Shown here: positions 30,239 through 42,600 of the stretch, in pieces
How positions within the stretch are numbered: the first letter of the stretch is position 1
Layout of the letters: each line of letters starts with the position of its first letter
Assembly (NCBI GenBank): GCA_029582265.1
Contig: CM055830.1
Span: forward strand, 28,995,172-29,059,171
Direction of reading: 5' to 3'
From: Zoroaster sp. YZ-2022
Taxonomy: Eukaryota > Echinodermata > Asteroidea > Forcipulatida > Zoroasteridae
Length of the DNA: 64,000 nucleotides
Made by a program: the position numbers and the translations under genes
Notes under the pieces: model-generated
The model's input: only the letters and a program-made list of their open reading frames with translations
What the model was told of the DNA's origin: nothing
The model's database searches: none

Positions 30239-31800
30239 ACATCAGCAAAAACGAGGCGTATCCTGTGGAGTCGTGACGGGTAGCATTATACGCGTGTGTC
30301 ATTGCTCCGACATGTTGTTTCCAATCCTGTTTCTGGTTTGTTTCTAAGGTACCCAACATGTTTAGTAGTGTGTGGTTGAAGCGTTCTGTTAATCCGTTGC
30401 ATTGGGGGTGATAAGGCGTAGTTCGACTTTTCTTAATTCCGCACACCTTGCAGAGCTCTTTTAATAACTGGCTTTCAAAATTTCGTCCTTGGTCTGCATG
30501 GATTCTCACAGGAAATCCGTAGTGCTGTATGAAATCTTCCCACAGGATTCTGGCAACAGTGTGTGCTTTCTGATCACGGGTTGGATGAGCTTGTGCATAT
30601 TTGGTAAAATGATATGTAATTACCAGGATGTTTTCGTATCCTCCTTTTGATTTCTCTAGTTTCAGGAAATCGATGCAGATTAGTTCCAGTGGCTCTGTGG
30701 TATTGATACTGATGAGGGGAACTCTGGTTTTCTGTGTTGGTCTAGTTTTGCGAAGACAGCATCGCTTGCACTGCTTGCACCATGCTTTAACTTCCTCAGC
30801 CATTTTGGGCCAAAAAAATCTGCTTCGGATCATATCTAGCGTCCTCTCAAAGCCCAAGTGACCAAGATCGTTATGAAGTGATGTCATTGCTGTTACTCTA
30901 TACTGGTTAGGTAGGATTAGCCGGTGTGCTATCTGGCCATCGGATTCACTTCTTCTTCGATATAAAATGTCATCTTCGATTAGAAGTCTATTCCACTGTC
31001 TGAAGTAGATTGAACACTGCGGTGGCTCTCGATCTCGCTCGCTTCGTGTTGGTCTCTTAGTTTGGTCGACGTAGAATATGATGCGAGAGATTATTGGATC
31101 ATCTCGTTGTGCAATGGCAATTTCCTGCTTAGAAATCCGTGGTAACCCTTCTTCGCTGGTGTGAAGTTTAGATGGAGCTTTGGCTGATAGTCGAGTTGTG
31201 ACTTGGCATTGTACAACAGAAGCCTCTAGAAACGGCTGAGATGTAGAAGGATATCCAGCGCAGATGGATTGTACAATCTCTGGTGGGATGGTGACTGCCT
31301 CTTTCTGGAATTCTATGGAGGTCCTAGTCGATTCATGCTGTGGTTTCCTTGATAATGCATCTGCAGCAGCATTATTCTTACCAGGTCGGTACCTGATGGT
31401 AAAGTCAGATTGAGACAGAGCCGCTACCCATCTTTGTCCTGTTGCGTCTAGCTTTGCCGATGTTGTCACATATAGAAGGGGATTATTGTCGGTGAGTACT
31501 GTAAATTTGCTTCCTAGTAAGTAGTCGCGGAACTTGTCTGTTACAGCCCATTTCATTGCTAAAAATTCGAGTTTATGAGCTGGGTATCGAGACTCTGCTG
31601 GGGTAGTCCTCTGCTGGCGTAGGCTATTACGCGTTCGGTGCCGTTCTGAATTTGACTGAGTACTGCTCCTAATCCAACGCTGGACGCATCGGTCTGCAGA
31701 ATAAAGGGAGCTTTATAATCAGCATAAGCCAGGATAGGAGCTGAAGTTAAGTGGTATTTGAGTGTATCCATAGCTTGTTGGTGTTCTGCAGTCCATACGA
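30239..31800 (-). pseudogene. Gypsy A RNase H and integrase catalytic core
   Basis: RNase H starts near 31770 (QTDASSVGLGAVLSQIQNG), changes frame near 31590, then continues (LTDNNPLLYVTTSAKLD near 31490; RPGKNNAAADALSRKP near 31390). The integrase zinc motif HNDLGHLG...CKQCKRCC lies near 30765-30880. The catalytic core shows LICIDFLKLE near 30670, HADQGRNFES near 30500 and ERFNHTLL near 30385, so the D, D and E residues are all present. In family terms this protein removes RNA from the hybrid and joins cDNA ends to host DNA. Breaks: frameshifts near 31830, 31590 and 30220. Confidence 0.9.
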
Positions 31801-32646
31801 AGGGTGGTGGGGGAACGTACTGCTTCTTGGTCTTTTTACCTTTTTCTTTCGTTTTGGATCACCAGAAGTTAATGTGTACAGTGGGGCAACAATGTCAGAA
31901 TAACCCTTTATGAAACGTCTGTAATAACCGGTGAAGCCTAAGAACCGCTGTAGCTCTTTGCGATTGGAGGGAGGCTGCCAATCGTTGACTTGTGATGTCT
32001 TTTCTGTGTCGGTGGATATACCCTTCGATGAAACAATGTGACCTAGGTATTTGACTTCTTGTTGAAGCAAGTGGCATTTGGAGGGTTTAAGTTTTAAACC
32101 ATGTTGACGGAGACATGAAAACACTCTATCAAGACGTTCGAGATGCTCTTCAAATGTCGACGAGAAAACGATTATGTCATCTAAATAGAGTAGGACAGTT
32201 GAGTAATTCTGGTCCCCAAGGCATGTCAACATCAGACGTTGGAAGGTAGCGGGGGCATTCTGGAGCCCAAACGGCATACGGTTACATTCATAAAGTCCCA
32301 TCGGGGTAGTAAATGCCGTCTTGGCTTTATCACTTTCTTCCATTTCCACCTGCCAGCATCCTGATGTCAGGTCTAACGTCGTGAACAGCGTTGCGTTGCC
32401 TAGTGCATCTAATGCTTCTTCTATTCGAGGAAGGGGGAAAGCGTCACGGATGGTCCTTTTATTCAGTTGTCTGTAGTCAACGCATATACGTAAAGAACCA
32501 TCTTTCTTGTGGACTATTACCATCGGAGAGGCATATGGGGAACTGCTGCGACGGATTGCTCCAGATTCTTCCATTTTCCTCAGATGTTCTCTTACTGCCT
32601 GGTATTGTGTTGGCGCTATCCGACGGTGTGGAAGACGAAACGGTTG
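31800..32646 (-). pseudogene. Gypsy A reverse transcriptase
   Basis: The readable frame shows SSPYASPMVIVHKKDGS, RICVDYRQLNKRTIRD, LFTTLDLTSGCWQVEMEES, MPFGLQNAPATFQRLM and the catalytic box LLYLDDIIVFSS near 32170. KYLGHIVSSKG and RFLGFTGYYRRFIKGYSD of the thumb/connection follow. The Asp residues of YLDD are intact. The frame is lost near 31830 in a Lys/Arg-rich slip, and the 5' side ends at the LINE insertion site (target duplication 32647-32655). Confidence 0.92.
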
Positions 32647-32655
32647 AGTGTCTAT

Positions 32656-35251
32656 AATAATAATAATTTATTAACTTATATTGCGCAAATTCCATAATGA
32701 GATGTTCAAATGCGCATTACAAATTTACAATTTCAAATGTACAATACAATAAAAATATATTAAAAAATATCAATAAAAGCACATCACAAAAATATCAATA
32801 AAATGCCATACAGAAAAAATGTGTTTTAAGTAATTGTTTAAAAACAGTCAAACTAGTCGATTTCCGAATATTTAATGGTAAAGCATTCCATAATTTGGGA
32901 GCAGCAAACTCAAATGCCCTATCACCCAGCGTGATTTTAGTCCGACACACCGGGTAACTAAGGAGCATGTCGTCCCTGGCACTTCTAAGATTATATTGAG
33001 ATGAAGATTTTTTGATAAGTTGGCATAAATATAAGGAGCAAGACCATTTAAAATCTTATAAGTTATTAACAAAATTTTAAAATCAATCCTGAACCTCACC
33101 GGAAGCCAGTGTAAGTCAATGAACAAGGGTGTAATATGACAGTATTTTAAAGCATTACAAACCAATCTAGCGCAAGAATTTTGAACACGTTGCAGCTGGT
33201 TAATTTGAATATCAGGCAATCCATAAAGGAGACTGTTACAATAATCCAATCGGCTGGAAATGAAAGAATGAATTAATGTTTTGGTACATTGCCTAGATAA
33301 GTACTTCCTGATACGTCTAATATTATGTAAGTAATAAAAGCAGTAGCACAAGTTTTGTAATATGAGTAGCCATTGTCATGTTTGCATCAAACCAGGCACC
33401 AAGATTCCTTACAATGGGGGTAGGGAAACCCTGGACGAACCAACTTTAATACCATCAATGTTAACCTTAGCCAATTGTTGACGAGTGCCTAAGATAATAA
33501 ATTCAGTTTTACCATCGTTTAGCATTAACCCATTACCAAGCATCCATTTGCGCACAACATGTATACAGCCCTCCATTGCAGAAAGTGCCGACGCCTGACT
33601 TGATACAGCATTTGGACAAAACGAAAGATAAAGTTGCGTGTCATCAGCATAGCAATGAACATTTGGGAGTTGAGTTTCGATTACTTCAAACAAACTACTA
33701 GTATACAAAATAAACAACAAGGGACCTAAACACGAACCTTGGGGTACACCCCCATCGAGGTCAAATTTCTGAGACAATTTGCCATTAATGGAGACCTGCT
33801 GAGATCTGTTAAACAAATAAGATTTAAACCAAAGGAGAGCAGTCCCATCAATACCAAACTTAGAATGGAGTGTGTTCAGTAAAATTTGATGATTTAAGGT
33901 ATCAAAAGCTGAACTTAAATCAAGTAAAACTAATAACGTAACCCATTGCTTATTCATAGCCATTAAAAGATCGTTTTTAACCTTTAATAAAGCAGTCTCG
34001 GTACTATGATACTTACGATAAGCCGATAGTGCAATCGGATATAAACCTTTCAGGGATAAATGTGACTGAAGTTGAAGTGCCACAGCCTTTTCCACCAGTT
34101 TAGAAATGAATTGCAGATTACTGACAGGCCTAAAATTTTCAATCTGTAAATCAAGACCAGGCTTTTTTAACAAAGGTAAAACCACTGCTGATTTCCAGCA
34201 TGTTGGAAAGTGACCCATACATAAGGATGAATTAACTAAACTAGTTATAACAGGCAAAAGTACGTCTAAGGAGCCAATAAGTAACCTCATAGGAATAGGG
34301 TCAAGGACACAACATTTCTTACTTGAGCCTAAAATGAGATTACGAACATCGTCTTCAGAAAGTTGACTAAAAACAGTTAATGTATCGGCATCATCAACTA
34401 ATGAAGGTATGGGTAAGGGAGCAGCTAGCCGAGGTGAACCGGTCTCATTGCGCAATCTTAACCTGATATTTGAAATTTTATTAACAAAAAAATTTCCCAT
34501 CTCATTCGCAAGAGTCAAGTCATCCGTGTGTGAAGGCAACAAGAAAGACTTGTCAAGCTTTAGCAGAGACCTGCTCACCCTAAACAATTTCCGCTGATCA
34601 TGGCTGTTTTCATTAATCAGGTTAGAATAATAATCCCGACGTGCCCTATTCATCAAGAAGATAACATTATTTCTATTCAACTTAAACAAGTCAAAATCGT
34701 GCTTAAGCCCAGTTGCTCTCCATCTGCGTTCAAATTTCCTACGCAACTTTTTTGCCGTTCTGATCTCATCGTTAAACCATGGAACACAAGGCCGAGCAAT
34801 GATAAATTTTTTAACAACAGGTGCATGACGATGAACAATGGAACTAAGGATATTATTATATGAAGCGGCAAAACGATCAACATCACCAGATTTACTCATG
34901 ACTAAATCTCCATTACACAAATCAGATGAAAAAATGTCAGTTTTGAACATTTCCATATCAACAGAATTAATCTTTCTGTAAGAAACCTCTTTCACAGATA
35001 GATCGGGTTTGTTTAAATTTAATTTACACAAAATGGAATAATGGTCCGAAAATAAATAATCAATAACAGGTTTACTTTCAATTATAGACTCTGACTTACG
35101 AGTAATGATTAAATCTAATGTATGACCTAAAACATGAGTGGGTTGATCAACAAACTGTTCAAGGTTCAATGATTCTAATAAATCAGAAAAACAAATCACA
35201 TCATGGTTCTCAACATCATCAACATGAATGTTGAAATCACCGGTAATTATC
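32656..35251 (-). mobile_element. CR1/L2-like LINE, 5' truncated, inserted in Gypsy A
   Basis: On the minus strand it starts within the endonuclease at IITGDFNIHVDD and continues with LDLIITRKSES and a long ORF (35199-33409). RT motifs: FRPVSNLQFISKLVEK, STETALLKVKNDLL, LLDLSSAFDTLNHQIL, GGVPQGSCLGPLLF and CYADDTQLYLSF. A frame break near 33400 separates the C-terminal SRLDYCNSLLYGLPD and LHWLPVRFRIDFKILL domain (33351-32872). The target duplication is AGTGTCTAT (32647-32655 and 35252-35260), and the element ends in an ATT repeat. Truncation of the 5' end plus a 9-bp duplication is the signature of target-primed reverse transcription. Its 3' 65 bases are shared with the SINE at 14168-14530. 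Confidence 0.93.
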
Positions 35252-35260
35252 AGTGTCTAT

Positions 35261-36193
35261 TAAGGGTATGGTGTGCTTTATGGTAGAAGTGCAACCGTAG
35301 TCAAGGGAATTGGTGGAAAATATGTCAGCATGCTTATGAAGGAGATTGCCGAGTTGCTCTCTCTGTACATCGTTCTCTAGTATAGAGCTTGGTAAGTCTA
35401 GGGATGGGATGATGTTAGCTAACTCTTCGGATGCTTTTATGTTTCTCACCCTAACAACTGTTGGTTCATCATCATGATTCGTTGGATGAAGACTAGTTGG
35501 ATGGAGACTGGTTGAATAAAGACTTGTTGGATGGAGACTGTCAACTGCATCTGGTACATCTTTGGTCTTAGCTGTTGTAGCTGGTTGCCCGAGTGTGTAT
35601 GCTTCTTCCATGTGAATGAAAGAGGAAACTTGTGCGAGCTTACAGTTACGTCTGATTGTAATGGGCTTAGCGGTAATGTTGCACAGACGTACAGGAACCC
35701 TTCGGTTCTGATCGACATCTGCAACAAGATTACCAACTTGAAGACAAGACACGTTCTTGGGAAAACCTTCAACTATTGCAGTGTAAGTATGACCTTTAGG
35801 GTTTGGAGGTGCCTCGCAGATTACATCAACTTCCTTCCCTGGTGGTATTGTGCGCGGAAATCGGCCAACATACTTGGCGTAACCGATTTTACCATGCTGA
35901 TCACCTAGTTCTGTGGCCGTCGTGTTAATGTATGCGATGTGCCATGCAATACTCTCAGATCTGACTTGTTGTAAGTAGTTGCTTCCTCTGGCTCGGAGTT
36001 GGTCATTTCTGGAGGCGCGGATGACGTTGGTGCCAACCAAAACTGGAACAGTCTTCCGATAGTTGTCAGTTGGAACTACGAATGCTGGGACTTCTTCATA
36101 GGTAATGCCCATGATGGAGAGGGAAACAGGTACTACTCCCAGATACGGAACTTCTTGTCCATTTGCACTACAAAAGATCAAGACAAAATACAA
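35261..36193 (-). pseudogene. Gypsy A protease C-terminus and protease-RT linker
   Basis: Begins with retropepsin-like text after the flap (LGVVPVSLSIMGITYEEVPA, VPVLVGTNVIR) but lacks the D-T/S-G-A catalytic turn. A linker with FPRTIPPGKEVDVICEAPP and RNCKLAQVSSF follows, then a run of HPTSLHPTSLHPT repeats. The frame ends in TIKHTIPLIDT, immediately before the LINE. The missing N-terminus means no active protease from this copy. Confidence 0.8.
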
Positions 36194-36199
36194 TGAAAG

Positions 36200-36944
36200 T
36201 ACTTGACTTAAATTGTGGGTTGGGCTGGTGCGGAAATGATATTATGCAACTGCCACAAGCTGTAATTCTGCACAAGAATGTTATTATGTAATTGTAACGG
36301 CAACTGGTAAGCTTGTGGTTACTATGGAACACAATCAATATTCAAATACAGTGTATAGCCTAGCTATATTAACTTACTACTTCTTGACAACCAGTGACGC
36401 CTAGTGTAGAATTATCATTGTCTTAAATAGATCGCGAGAGTTTTCAATGTCTTGATATACGCGAAGTTACCAAATGTGCAGTTTCGGATGTTCAAAATGT
36501 TCACTTAATCGCGATATTGTTTTGATTTGCTGCTGCTTACAAGACGATGAAAATTGGTGGTCTCTGTCGGGGATGACGGGCTCCTTCACGGATGACGGGC
36601 TCAGTTATAGATTGTCGTGAAAATGGTAACACATGTGTCGGCGTTGACGGGGTCAGTATCGGCATGGACTCAGTCAGCTCAGCAGAGGGAATTTATGGAG
36701 ATTTCACCACTGGAATTAAGGGGGCTGGGTGTAGGATGAACAGGAAGAAGTACCTTCGGTAGACGGGTGATGGGGACTAGACTGATGGGTAGACGGCGGC
36801 TGGCCCCAACCGGCTGTGACTAGCCGGTCTCGGTGCTGGTCACGGTGTCTTCCAACAAACAACTCAGGTAGGTATGGGATGATTGAAGAACTGTCACAGA
36901 CGGGTGAAGCATTACTAGTTCCTCAAGCCCGGATCTTCCACCAA
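36200..36944 (-). other. Gypsy A leader and deleted gag region, with primer-binding site
   Basis: Directly next to the 5' LTR (minus strand) is TTGGTGGAAGATCCGGGC, starting with the TGG expected of a tRNA primer-binding site, at 36927-36944. The rest has no ORF or zinc knuckle, whereas an intact element would have gag here. The tRNA could not be identified by eye. Confidence 0.6.
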
Positions 36945-37718
36945 TGTGACCCTTATTAAGTTTGAGACGTTGGTATGACACTTTCTTTGGTTTCAGCACC
37001 AGTTTTATTTCTGTCTGTGTACGAAGACAAATAGGACACGTACTGATTAGTCTTCGGTAAAGAATGTTATAAATATAAACAATTATGTATAGTCTTAAAA
37101 ATGCAATTAACATTTATTTAATAAAGTAAATAATCAATATAGTTCATGCGGTTGGCGCCAAAGTCCGGGCGACGTCCGCCATCTTGGATCTTTACTAACG
37201 TTAAAAGTAATAAAAGTAAGGTAAATCCAATGATATAGCTTAATCCTGTGTGATAAATACTAACAAGTGTAAACTTAGGAAACTTCTGTAACAATATATT
37301 TAATGATAAGTAAAATCAACCTATCTGAAGGACACGAAATAATAGCAAATATATTCTCTATTTTCACTACAAAGGTATGCCATTAAATTAACGACATTAT
37401 CCTCAAATAGAGTAAATGTAGACGGAATATGACAGTTATAGGTTTAGGTGGAACGAGATTGAAGAAATATAAACAGAAAATACAATAAAAGATAGTTACC
37501 TGTGTACGAAGACAAATAGGACACGTACTGATTAGTCTTCGGTAAAGAATGTTATGAAGGTAGAAGCCCGCGAAATAATTTAAATGATATCGCTGAGGGC
37601 GCTAGCCTAATTAGAATAAATACAATTGAACGAACAGAAATTACGTCATGCGGAGTGTACGGTTAAAAAATAAACCGGGGGGTCTCTAGACTTAGTCTTA
37701 ATTTTTATGACCGTCACA
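36945..37718 (-). repeat. 5' LTR of Gypsy A
   Basis: 774 bp, nearly identical to 27619-28395, with the same TGTGAC/GTCACA ends and the same internal pair of GTGTACGAAGACAAATAGG repeats (about 37016 and 37502). It carries the promoter in an intact element; no TATA box was assigned. Confidence 0.93.
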
Positions 37719-38200
37719 TATACATGTGCACTAAACCTTGTAAACTTTGTTAACATAAGAAAGAAATACTAGCCTGGTATAAAACCATTGGGTCTGAGGG
37801 CTCGGTGTGGTAGTCTGGACCTGTGGCTGGGGACGGAAGGTTGTTTGGGCGGCGGCTGTATTTATTTTGTATAAAGTTTAGTAATGGCAAAGGATTGGCT
37901 GTATTTTATGTTGTATAATTTCAGCCTGTCGTTCGACCACTGTTAAGGCAATACTATTTCATTTATTTATATTGGTTTAGGAGTGCCCCGAATTGTTTTA
38001 TTTGCTTTGCCAGTCTTTATATTACCTTTTTATTCTTGAGCGGCAAAAAGCGTGTATGAATTGTAAATTACGTTGCCCCCCCCCCCCTTGGAGGGAGAAT
38101 ACATTATGAGCACCAGTATTCAGTTTAGTTTTGTTCCACTTATTTCTGTTCTTGACTAATTGTCTCTCCCCTACTGGCGGATTAAGTCATATCCGTTACA
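37719..38200 (+). repeat. Probable 5' LTR remnant of Gypsy B
   Basis: Ends ATATCCGTTACA directly before TTTTTGGTGGCAGCGGTGGG, which looks like a primer-binding site. LTRs typically end in CA at this point. The left boundary cannot be set because no second LTR is in the window; Gypsy A abuts it on the left. A C-homopolymer lies at 38075-38088. Confidence 0.45.
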
Positions 38201-39417
38201 GTTTTTGGTGGCAGCGGTGGGATTCTTTCTTAAATTGGGGAGGACTCAGTTGGGATGGGATCGAGAACAGATTTAGATGGTCATTTGAATCGAACATTAA
38301 GGCTTTTGGACGAGGAAATACAGTCCAGAAGAGAAAGGCTGGCTGAGTTAAGGATGACTTTACCGTCAAGTTCCAATGTCCCCAGCCGCAGGTCTGCCCC
38401 TTTAGGCAGATTAAGACTGTCACTCGGGCCACTCCTAGTACCGAGTATTGTTCGTTACCACAGCATGCCCATAGGCCTAAGTCAAGAATTAATGACGTAC
38501 CAGTAGATTTCAGTAGTACTTTAAGACAGCCAGTAATAGAAAAGTCGTTGAAACCAGTTGTTCAGCCAGATAATTACGATGGTAGTAAGTCATTTGAGGA
38601 TTGGTTAACTAATTTGAATTTATGTAGTCAGATAAACGGGTGGTCACTAGAACAGAAAACTAAATTCCTAGCCGTAAGGTTGCGAGGGCCAGCCCTCCAG
38701 GTTTATACTGACTTAGCTGATTCAAGTAAACTTGATTTTTCTGCAATTGTCAATGCATTGAAAGATCGATTTTCTCCGCAAGGACAGTCAGGTCTGTATA
38801 GGGCTAAGCTTAAGGTATGAACACGCAGGAAAAGCGAGAAATTACCCGAGTTAGCTAGTGACATTCGCAGACTTGTCTCTAAAGCATACCCTGATGTATC
38901 AGCAGAACTTAGAAAAGAGTTAGGCAGGGACCATTTTATAGAGGCATTGGACTTACCTGAAGTTAGAATGCAAGTAAGAAGGGTAAAACCTAGAGACCTC
39001 GGGGCCGCCCTTACTGCAGCCCTGGAGGAAGAGGCCTTTATCCAGGTTGAGTATAACAAGACTGATATGTTACAGAGAATAGGTGCTAATGCATGTCAGA
39101 GTAAGCCAACTATTACTACTGCTACACCTGAAACTGAGCTACGTGATCAGGATGGTCTTAAACTTAAGGTTCAGCAGTTGGAGCAAACTGTAAAAGAGCT
39201 TCAGACAGTTCTCAAAGATAAACAGGCTAGTGGTAGGTTTAGACGACCTAGGGGCCCCATTATCTGTTGGAATTGTAGGAAGGAAGGCCACAGACAGTTT
39301 GAGTGTCCGTTTAATGCCCCACCACCCAACCAACCGCAAGTTATCCCAGATGCTACAACTAACGAGCAGGGAAACCACGTGCGGCTGAGTATGGGGCCGG
39401 TGCCCAGCCATCGTTGA
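38201..39417 (+). pseudogene. Gypsy B gag with CCHC zinc knuckle
   Basis: The primer-binding-site-like TGGTGGCAGCGGTGGG is followed by an ATG at 38255 (MGSRTDLDGHLNRTLR), a frame change near 38510, then capsid-like text (FEDWLTNLNLCSQINGW, LKDRFSPQGQSGLYRAKLKV). A stop at 38818 interrupts it before ELASDIRRLVSKAYPD, SAELRKELGRDHFIEAL and a coiled-coil-like Gln/Glu/Lys stretch. The nucleocapsid knuckle CWNCRKEGHRQFEC is at about 39268-39310. This is the structural protein that would package element RNA; at least two disruptions make it a pseudogene. Confidence 0.85.
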
Positions 39418-41340
39418 ATTGTGAGGTCAAGAGTACAATTTTTGTCAGGGGCAAGATAAATAGTGTTGATGTTAAATTTTTGTTAGACACAGCCTCATCA
39501 GTAACTATTTTACACCCACTTTCGTGGGAGTTGTTACCATAACAAGTTAGACAGACCCTGAATCCCTGTGATGAGTCCATAATAGCTGCCGAAGGTACGG
39601 CACTTAAGGTAATGGGTTGTGCAGAAGTAGTCATTAGGCTTGGTAACCTAGTCAGACGACATACAATTTTTGTCGCACCCATCACTCAGGCTGGCATTTT
39701 GGGATTTGCCGAAAAAGAAATTAAGGTTCGGCAACTATGAAGTGCCAGTGACGCTAGAGAATCTAAATACTAGTAGCTGTTGTAGGGTTTCTGTAGCAGA
39801 AACCGTTACAATCCCGCCAGGTCAAGAGGCCATAGTCCCTGGGGAAGTACATGTTCGTACTATGGGCACACGGGGTGGGTTACTAGAACCATCAAGAAGT
39901 TATATGACCAAAGATAACAGTTTGTTAATTGGACGTACATTTGCTAATTGTGATAAAAATAACTATGTACCAATTAGAATGTTAAACTTGAAAACAGATG
40001 CAACTACGGTGTACAAAGGTACCCAAGTAGCAGTTTTGCAACCTGCAAGTGTAACTCAAGTTGTAGAAAACGATGATTGTACAAGTAATGGTTCAGATTC
40101 CCAGTTAGAAGATTTGTACCAGAGAAGTTCAGAACATTTAACAGGTGAACAAAAAGCTAAGTTAAAGACAATGTTATATGATTATGACCGAGTATTTTGG
40201 AAAGATGGGGAACTTGGTCAAACAAATGTAGTGTACCATAACATAGAAACCTTTGATGCTAAGCCAAAACGGCAACCTGCTCGCAGATTACCTTATCACC
40301 AACGGGCAGAGGCCCAAAAGCAGGTCGAAGAAATGTTAGAAAAAGGGGTTATTTCTCCATCCAGTAGCCCATGGGCAAGCCCTGTAAATTTGGTTTAAAA
40401 AAAAGATGGGACCTCTAGGTTTTGCATCGATTACAGAAAATTAAACGAAGTCGCTTACAAAGATGCATACCCATTACCACGCATTGATGACAGCCTTGAC
40501 ACACTCTCTGGCTCTCAGTGGTTCTCGTCATTAGACTTAGCCAGTGGCTATTGGCAGGTTGAAGTTAACCCCAAAGATAAGTGCAAAACTGCTTTCACAA
40601 CAGGTACGGGTTTATATGAGTTTAACATGATGCCTTTCGGCCTATGTAATGCTCCTAGTACTTTCGAAAGGCTAATAGAACGTGTCCTAGCTGGTTTACA
40701 TTGGCAGACTTGTTTGGTATATATTGATGATATTTTGGTATTTGCCAAGTCTTTCGAAGAACACACTTCACGACTGGGAGGAGTTTTTCACAGGCTTTCA
40801 GCAGTGGGCCTCAAACTGAAAGCAATTTTTTTTTTCTGTTTCAAAAAGTTTTGTATCTCGGGCACATTGTGTCGGACCAAGGTGTGTCTACCGATCCAGA
40901 AAAGACACGCAAAATACTAGGATGGCCAACGCCATGTAACCTTACTGAAGTACGTAGTTTTCTTGGGTTATGTTCCTATTATCGACGTTTCATTCAAAGT
41001 TTTGCCCATATAGCATCACCACTTCATAAACTGACTCATAAGAACGTAGGTTTTAAGTGGACAAACGAGTGTGAACAGGCTTTTCAGGAACTTAAACATA
41101 AACTAATTTCTGCAAGTATTCTTACATTTCCTGACTTTTCAAAGCCTTTTTATTCTAGATACAGGTGCTAGTGACAAAGACATCGGTGGAGTTCTTTCAC
41201 AAGTCCAAGAGAGACAAGAGAAAGTTATAAGTTATGGAAGTCGTAAGTTGACTAAAAGTGAACGAAATTACAGCGTAACTAAGAGAGAACTTCTAGCTGT
41301 TGTACATTTTGTGAAACACTTTAATGGAATACTGTGGTAA
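39418..41340 (+). pseudogene. Gypsy B protease-reverse transcriptase-RNase H, 3' truncated
   Basis: The protease site reads VKFLLDTASSVTILH near 39470-39520 (DTA instead of DTG), followed by a stop near 39540. The linker ORF runs 39670-40398. The RT shows SPSSSPWASPVNLV then a stop, KDGTSRFCIDYRKLNE, SLDLASGYWQVEVNP, MPFGLCNAPSTFERLIE and the box LVYIDDILVFAK near 40720. A homopolymer slip lies near 40830. The thumb (FLGLCSYYRRFIQSFAHI) and RNase H (GASDKDIGGVLSQ, SYGSRKLTKSERNYSVTK) follow. The coding sequence stops at FNGILW near 41338. No integrase and no 3' LTR follow, so the element is cut off here. Confidence 0.9.
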
Positions 41341-41654
41341 GTGCGCACTACGACAACAGCCTTGAGTCAAGGCTACTCTCTCACTAAAGAAGTCCTTCGC
41401 GAACATAAACGTTTGGAAACCACCGTATACAAGAACAGGTACATGTGATTACTTGTAAAGTTGCAGAATTAGACAAAGAGCACAAAACATTTAAAAACAT
41501 GAAATAGAAACACTGAATCATAGGTCTTTTACCTTGGAGGTTGATATTACATAAACAAACAAACAAACACCCCAACAAACAAACAATAAACAGACAGCCC
41601 AACAGACCGACAAACCGACAGACAGACAGACAAACAAGGTTAACATAGGTCAAG
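41341..41654. other. No recognised gene; short AAAC/GACA simple repeats
   Basis: Lies between the broken Gypsy B and the GTPase-like fragment. Contains ACAAACAAACAAAC and CAGACAGACAGA tracts at 41553-41636. Confidence 0.5.
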
Positions 41655-42100
41655 CCGGTATCTACGCCATGAATTGCTCAAAATGTAAATTTCATGTCAA
41701 AGTCATATAGTTCTATTTATCGTACTGACGTGTACATGTAAGATAATGTCGTGGCTTGGCTACTGCAATGTGTGTCCCAGCAATTGCAGCTCGACTTATT
41801 CCCTAGATGATTACCGGTTTGAATACCGCATAGAGAAGGAAACACGAAAACATTGAGGAGCGGTACAAAGATGCGACAGGAAAAAACTAACAGTCAAACA
41901 GGTGATAACAAAACTTAAACAAGATTTACAAGATCATGAAAAATGCGTTGCTGGTTTGATTGTAAAATAGAAACGAATTACTGAAATCGCACTGAGGCCA
42001 AACCCACTCACCAAAAGTGAGTATTTGGAGTGGTTGATCGAAACAGAGAAGCTTGAAGCCAAACCAGGTTGGCAGTCAAGAATGAAAACACTTACAGATC
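41655..42100 (+). pseudogene. Fragment resembling the C-terminal region of GIMAP/very-large-GTPase-like proteins
   Basis: Across three frames the plus strand reads AMNCSKCKFHC, GYCNVCPSNCSSTYSLDDYR-like Cys-rich text, then ENIEERYKDATGK. After a one-base slip near 41888 it reads VKQVITKLKQDLQDHEKCV, and after an in-frame TAG at about 41967, EIALRPNPLTKSEYLEWLIE then KLEAKPGWQSRMKTLTD. The EIALRPNPL-S/T-x-x-EY-x-x-LI-E-x-E-K motif followed by a K-PG-hydrophobic motif, preceded by a paired-Cys segment, is what I know from large animal immune-type GTPase families. The assembly gap starts directly after, so the end is unknown. Disruptions may be real or sequencing errors. The exact family is inferred from memory of motif style. 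Confidence 0.5.
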
Positions 42101-42600
42101 NNNNNNNNNNNNNNNNNNNNNNNNNNNNNNNNNNNNNNNNNNNNNNNNNNNNNNNNNNNNNNNNNNNNNNNNNNNNNNNNNNNNNNNNNNNNNNNNNNNN
42201 NNNNNNNNNNNNNNNNNNNNNNNNNNNNNNNNNNNNNNNNNNNNNNNNNNNNNNNNNNNNNNNNNNNNNNNNNNNNNNNNNNNNNNNNNNNNNNNNNNNN
42301 NNNNNNNNNNNNNNNNNNNNNNNNNNNNNNNNNNNNNNNNNNNNNNNNNNNNNNNNNNNNNNNNNNNNNNNNNNNNNNNNNNNNNNNNNNNNNNNNNNNN
42401 NNNNNNNNNNNNNNNNNNNNNNNNNNNNNNNNNNNNNNNNNNNNNNNNNNNNNNNNNNNNNNNNNNNNNNNNNNNNNNNNNNNNNNNNNNNNNNNNNNNN
42501 NNNNNNNNNNNNNNNNNNNNNNNNNNNNNNNNNNNNNNNNNNNNNNNNNNNNNNNNNNNNNNNNNNNNNNNNNNNNNNNNNNNNNNNNNNNNNNNNNNNN
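42101..42600. other. Assembly gap, 500 N
   Basis: Exactly 500 N, probably a placeholder of unknown true size. Sequence on the two sides is not obviously from the same feature. Confidence 0.99.
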
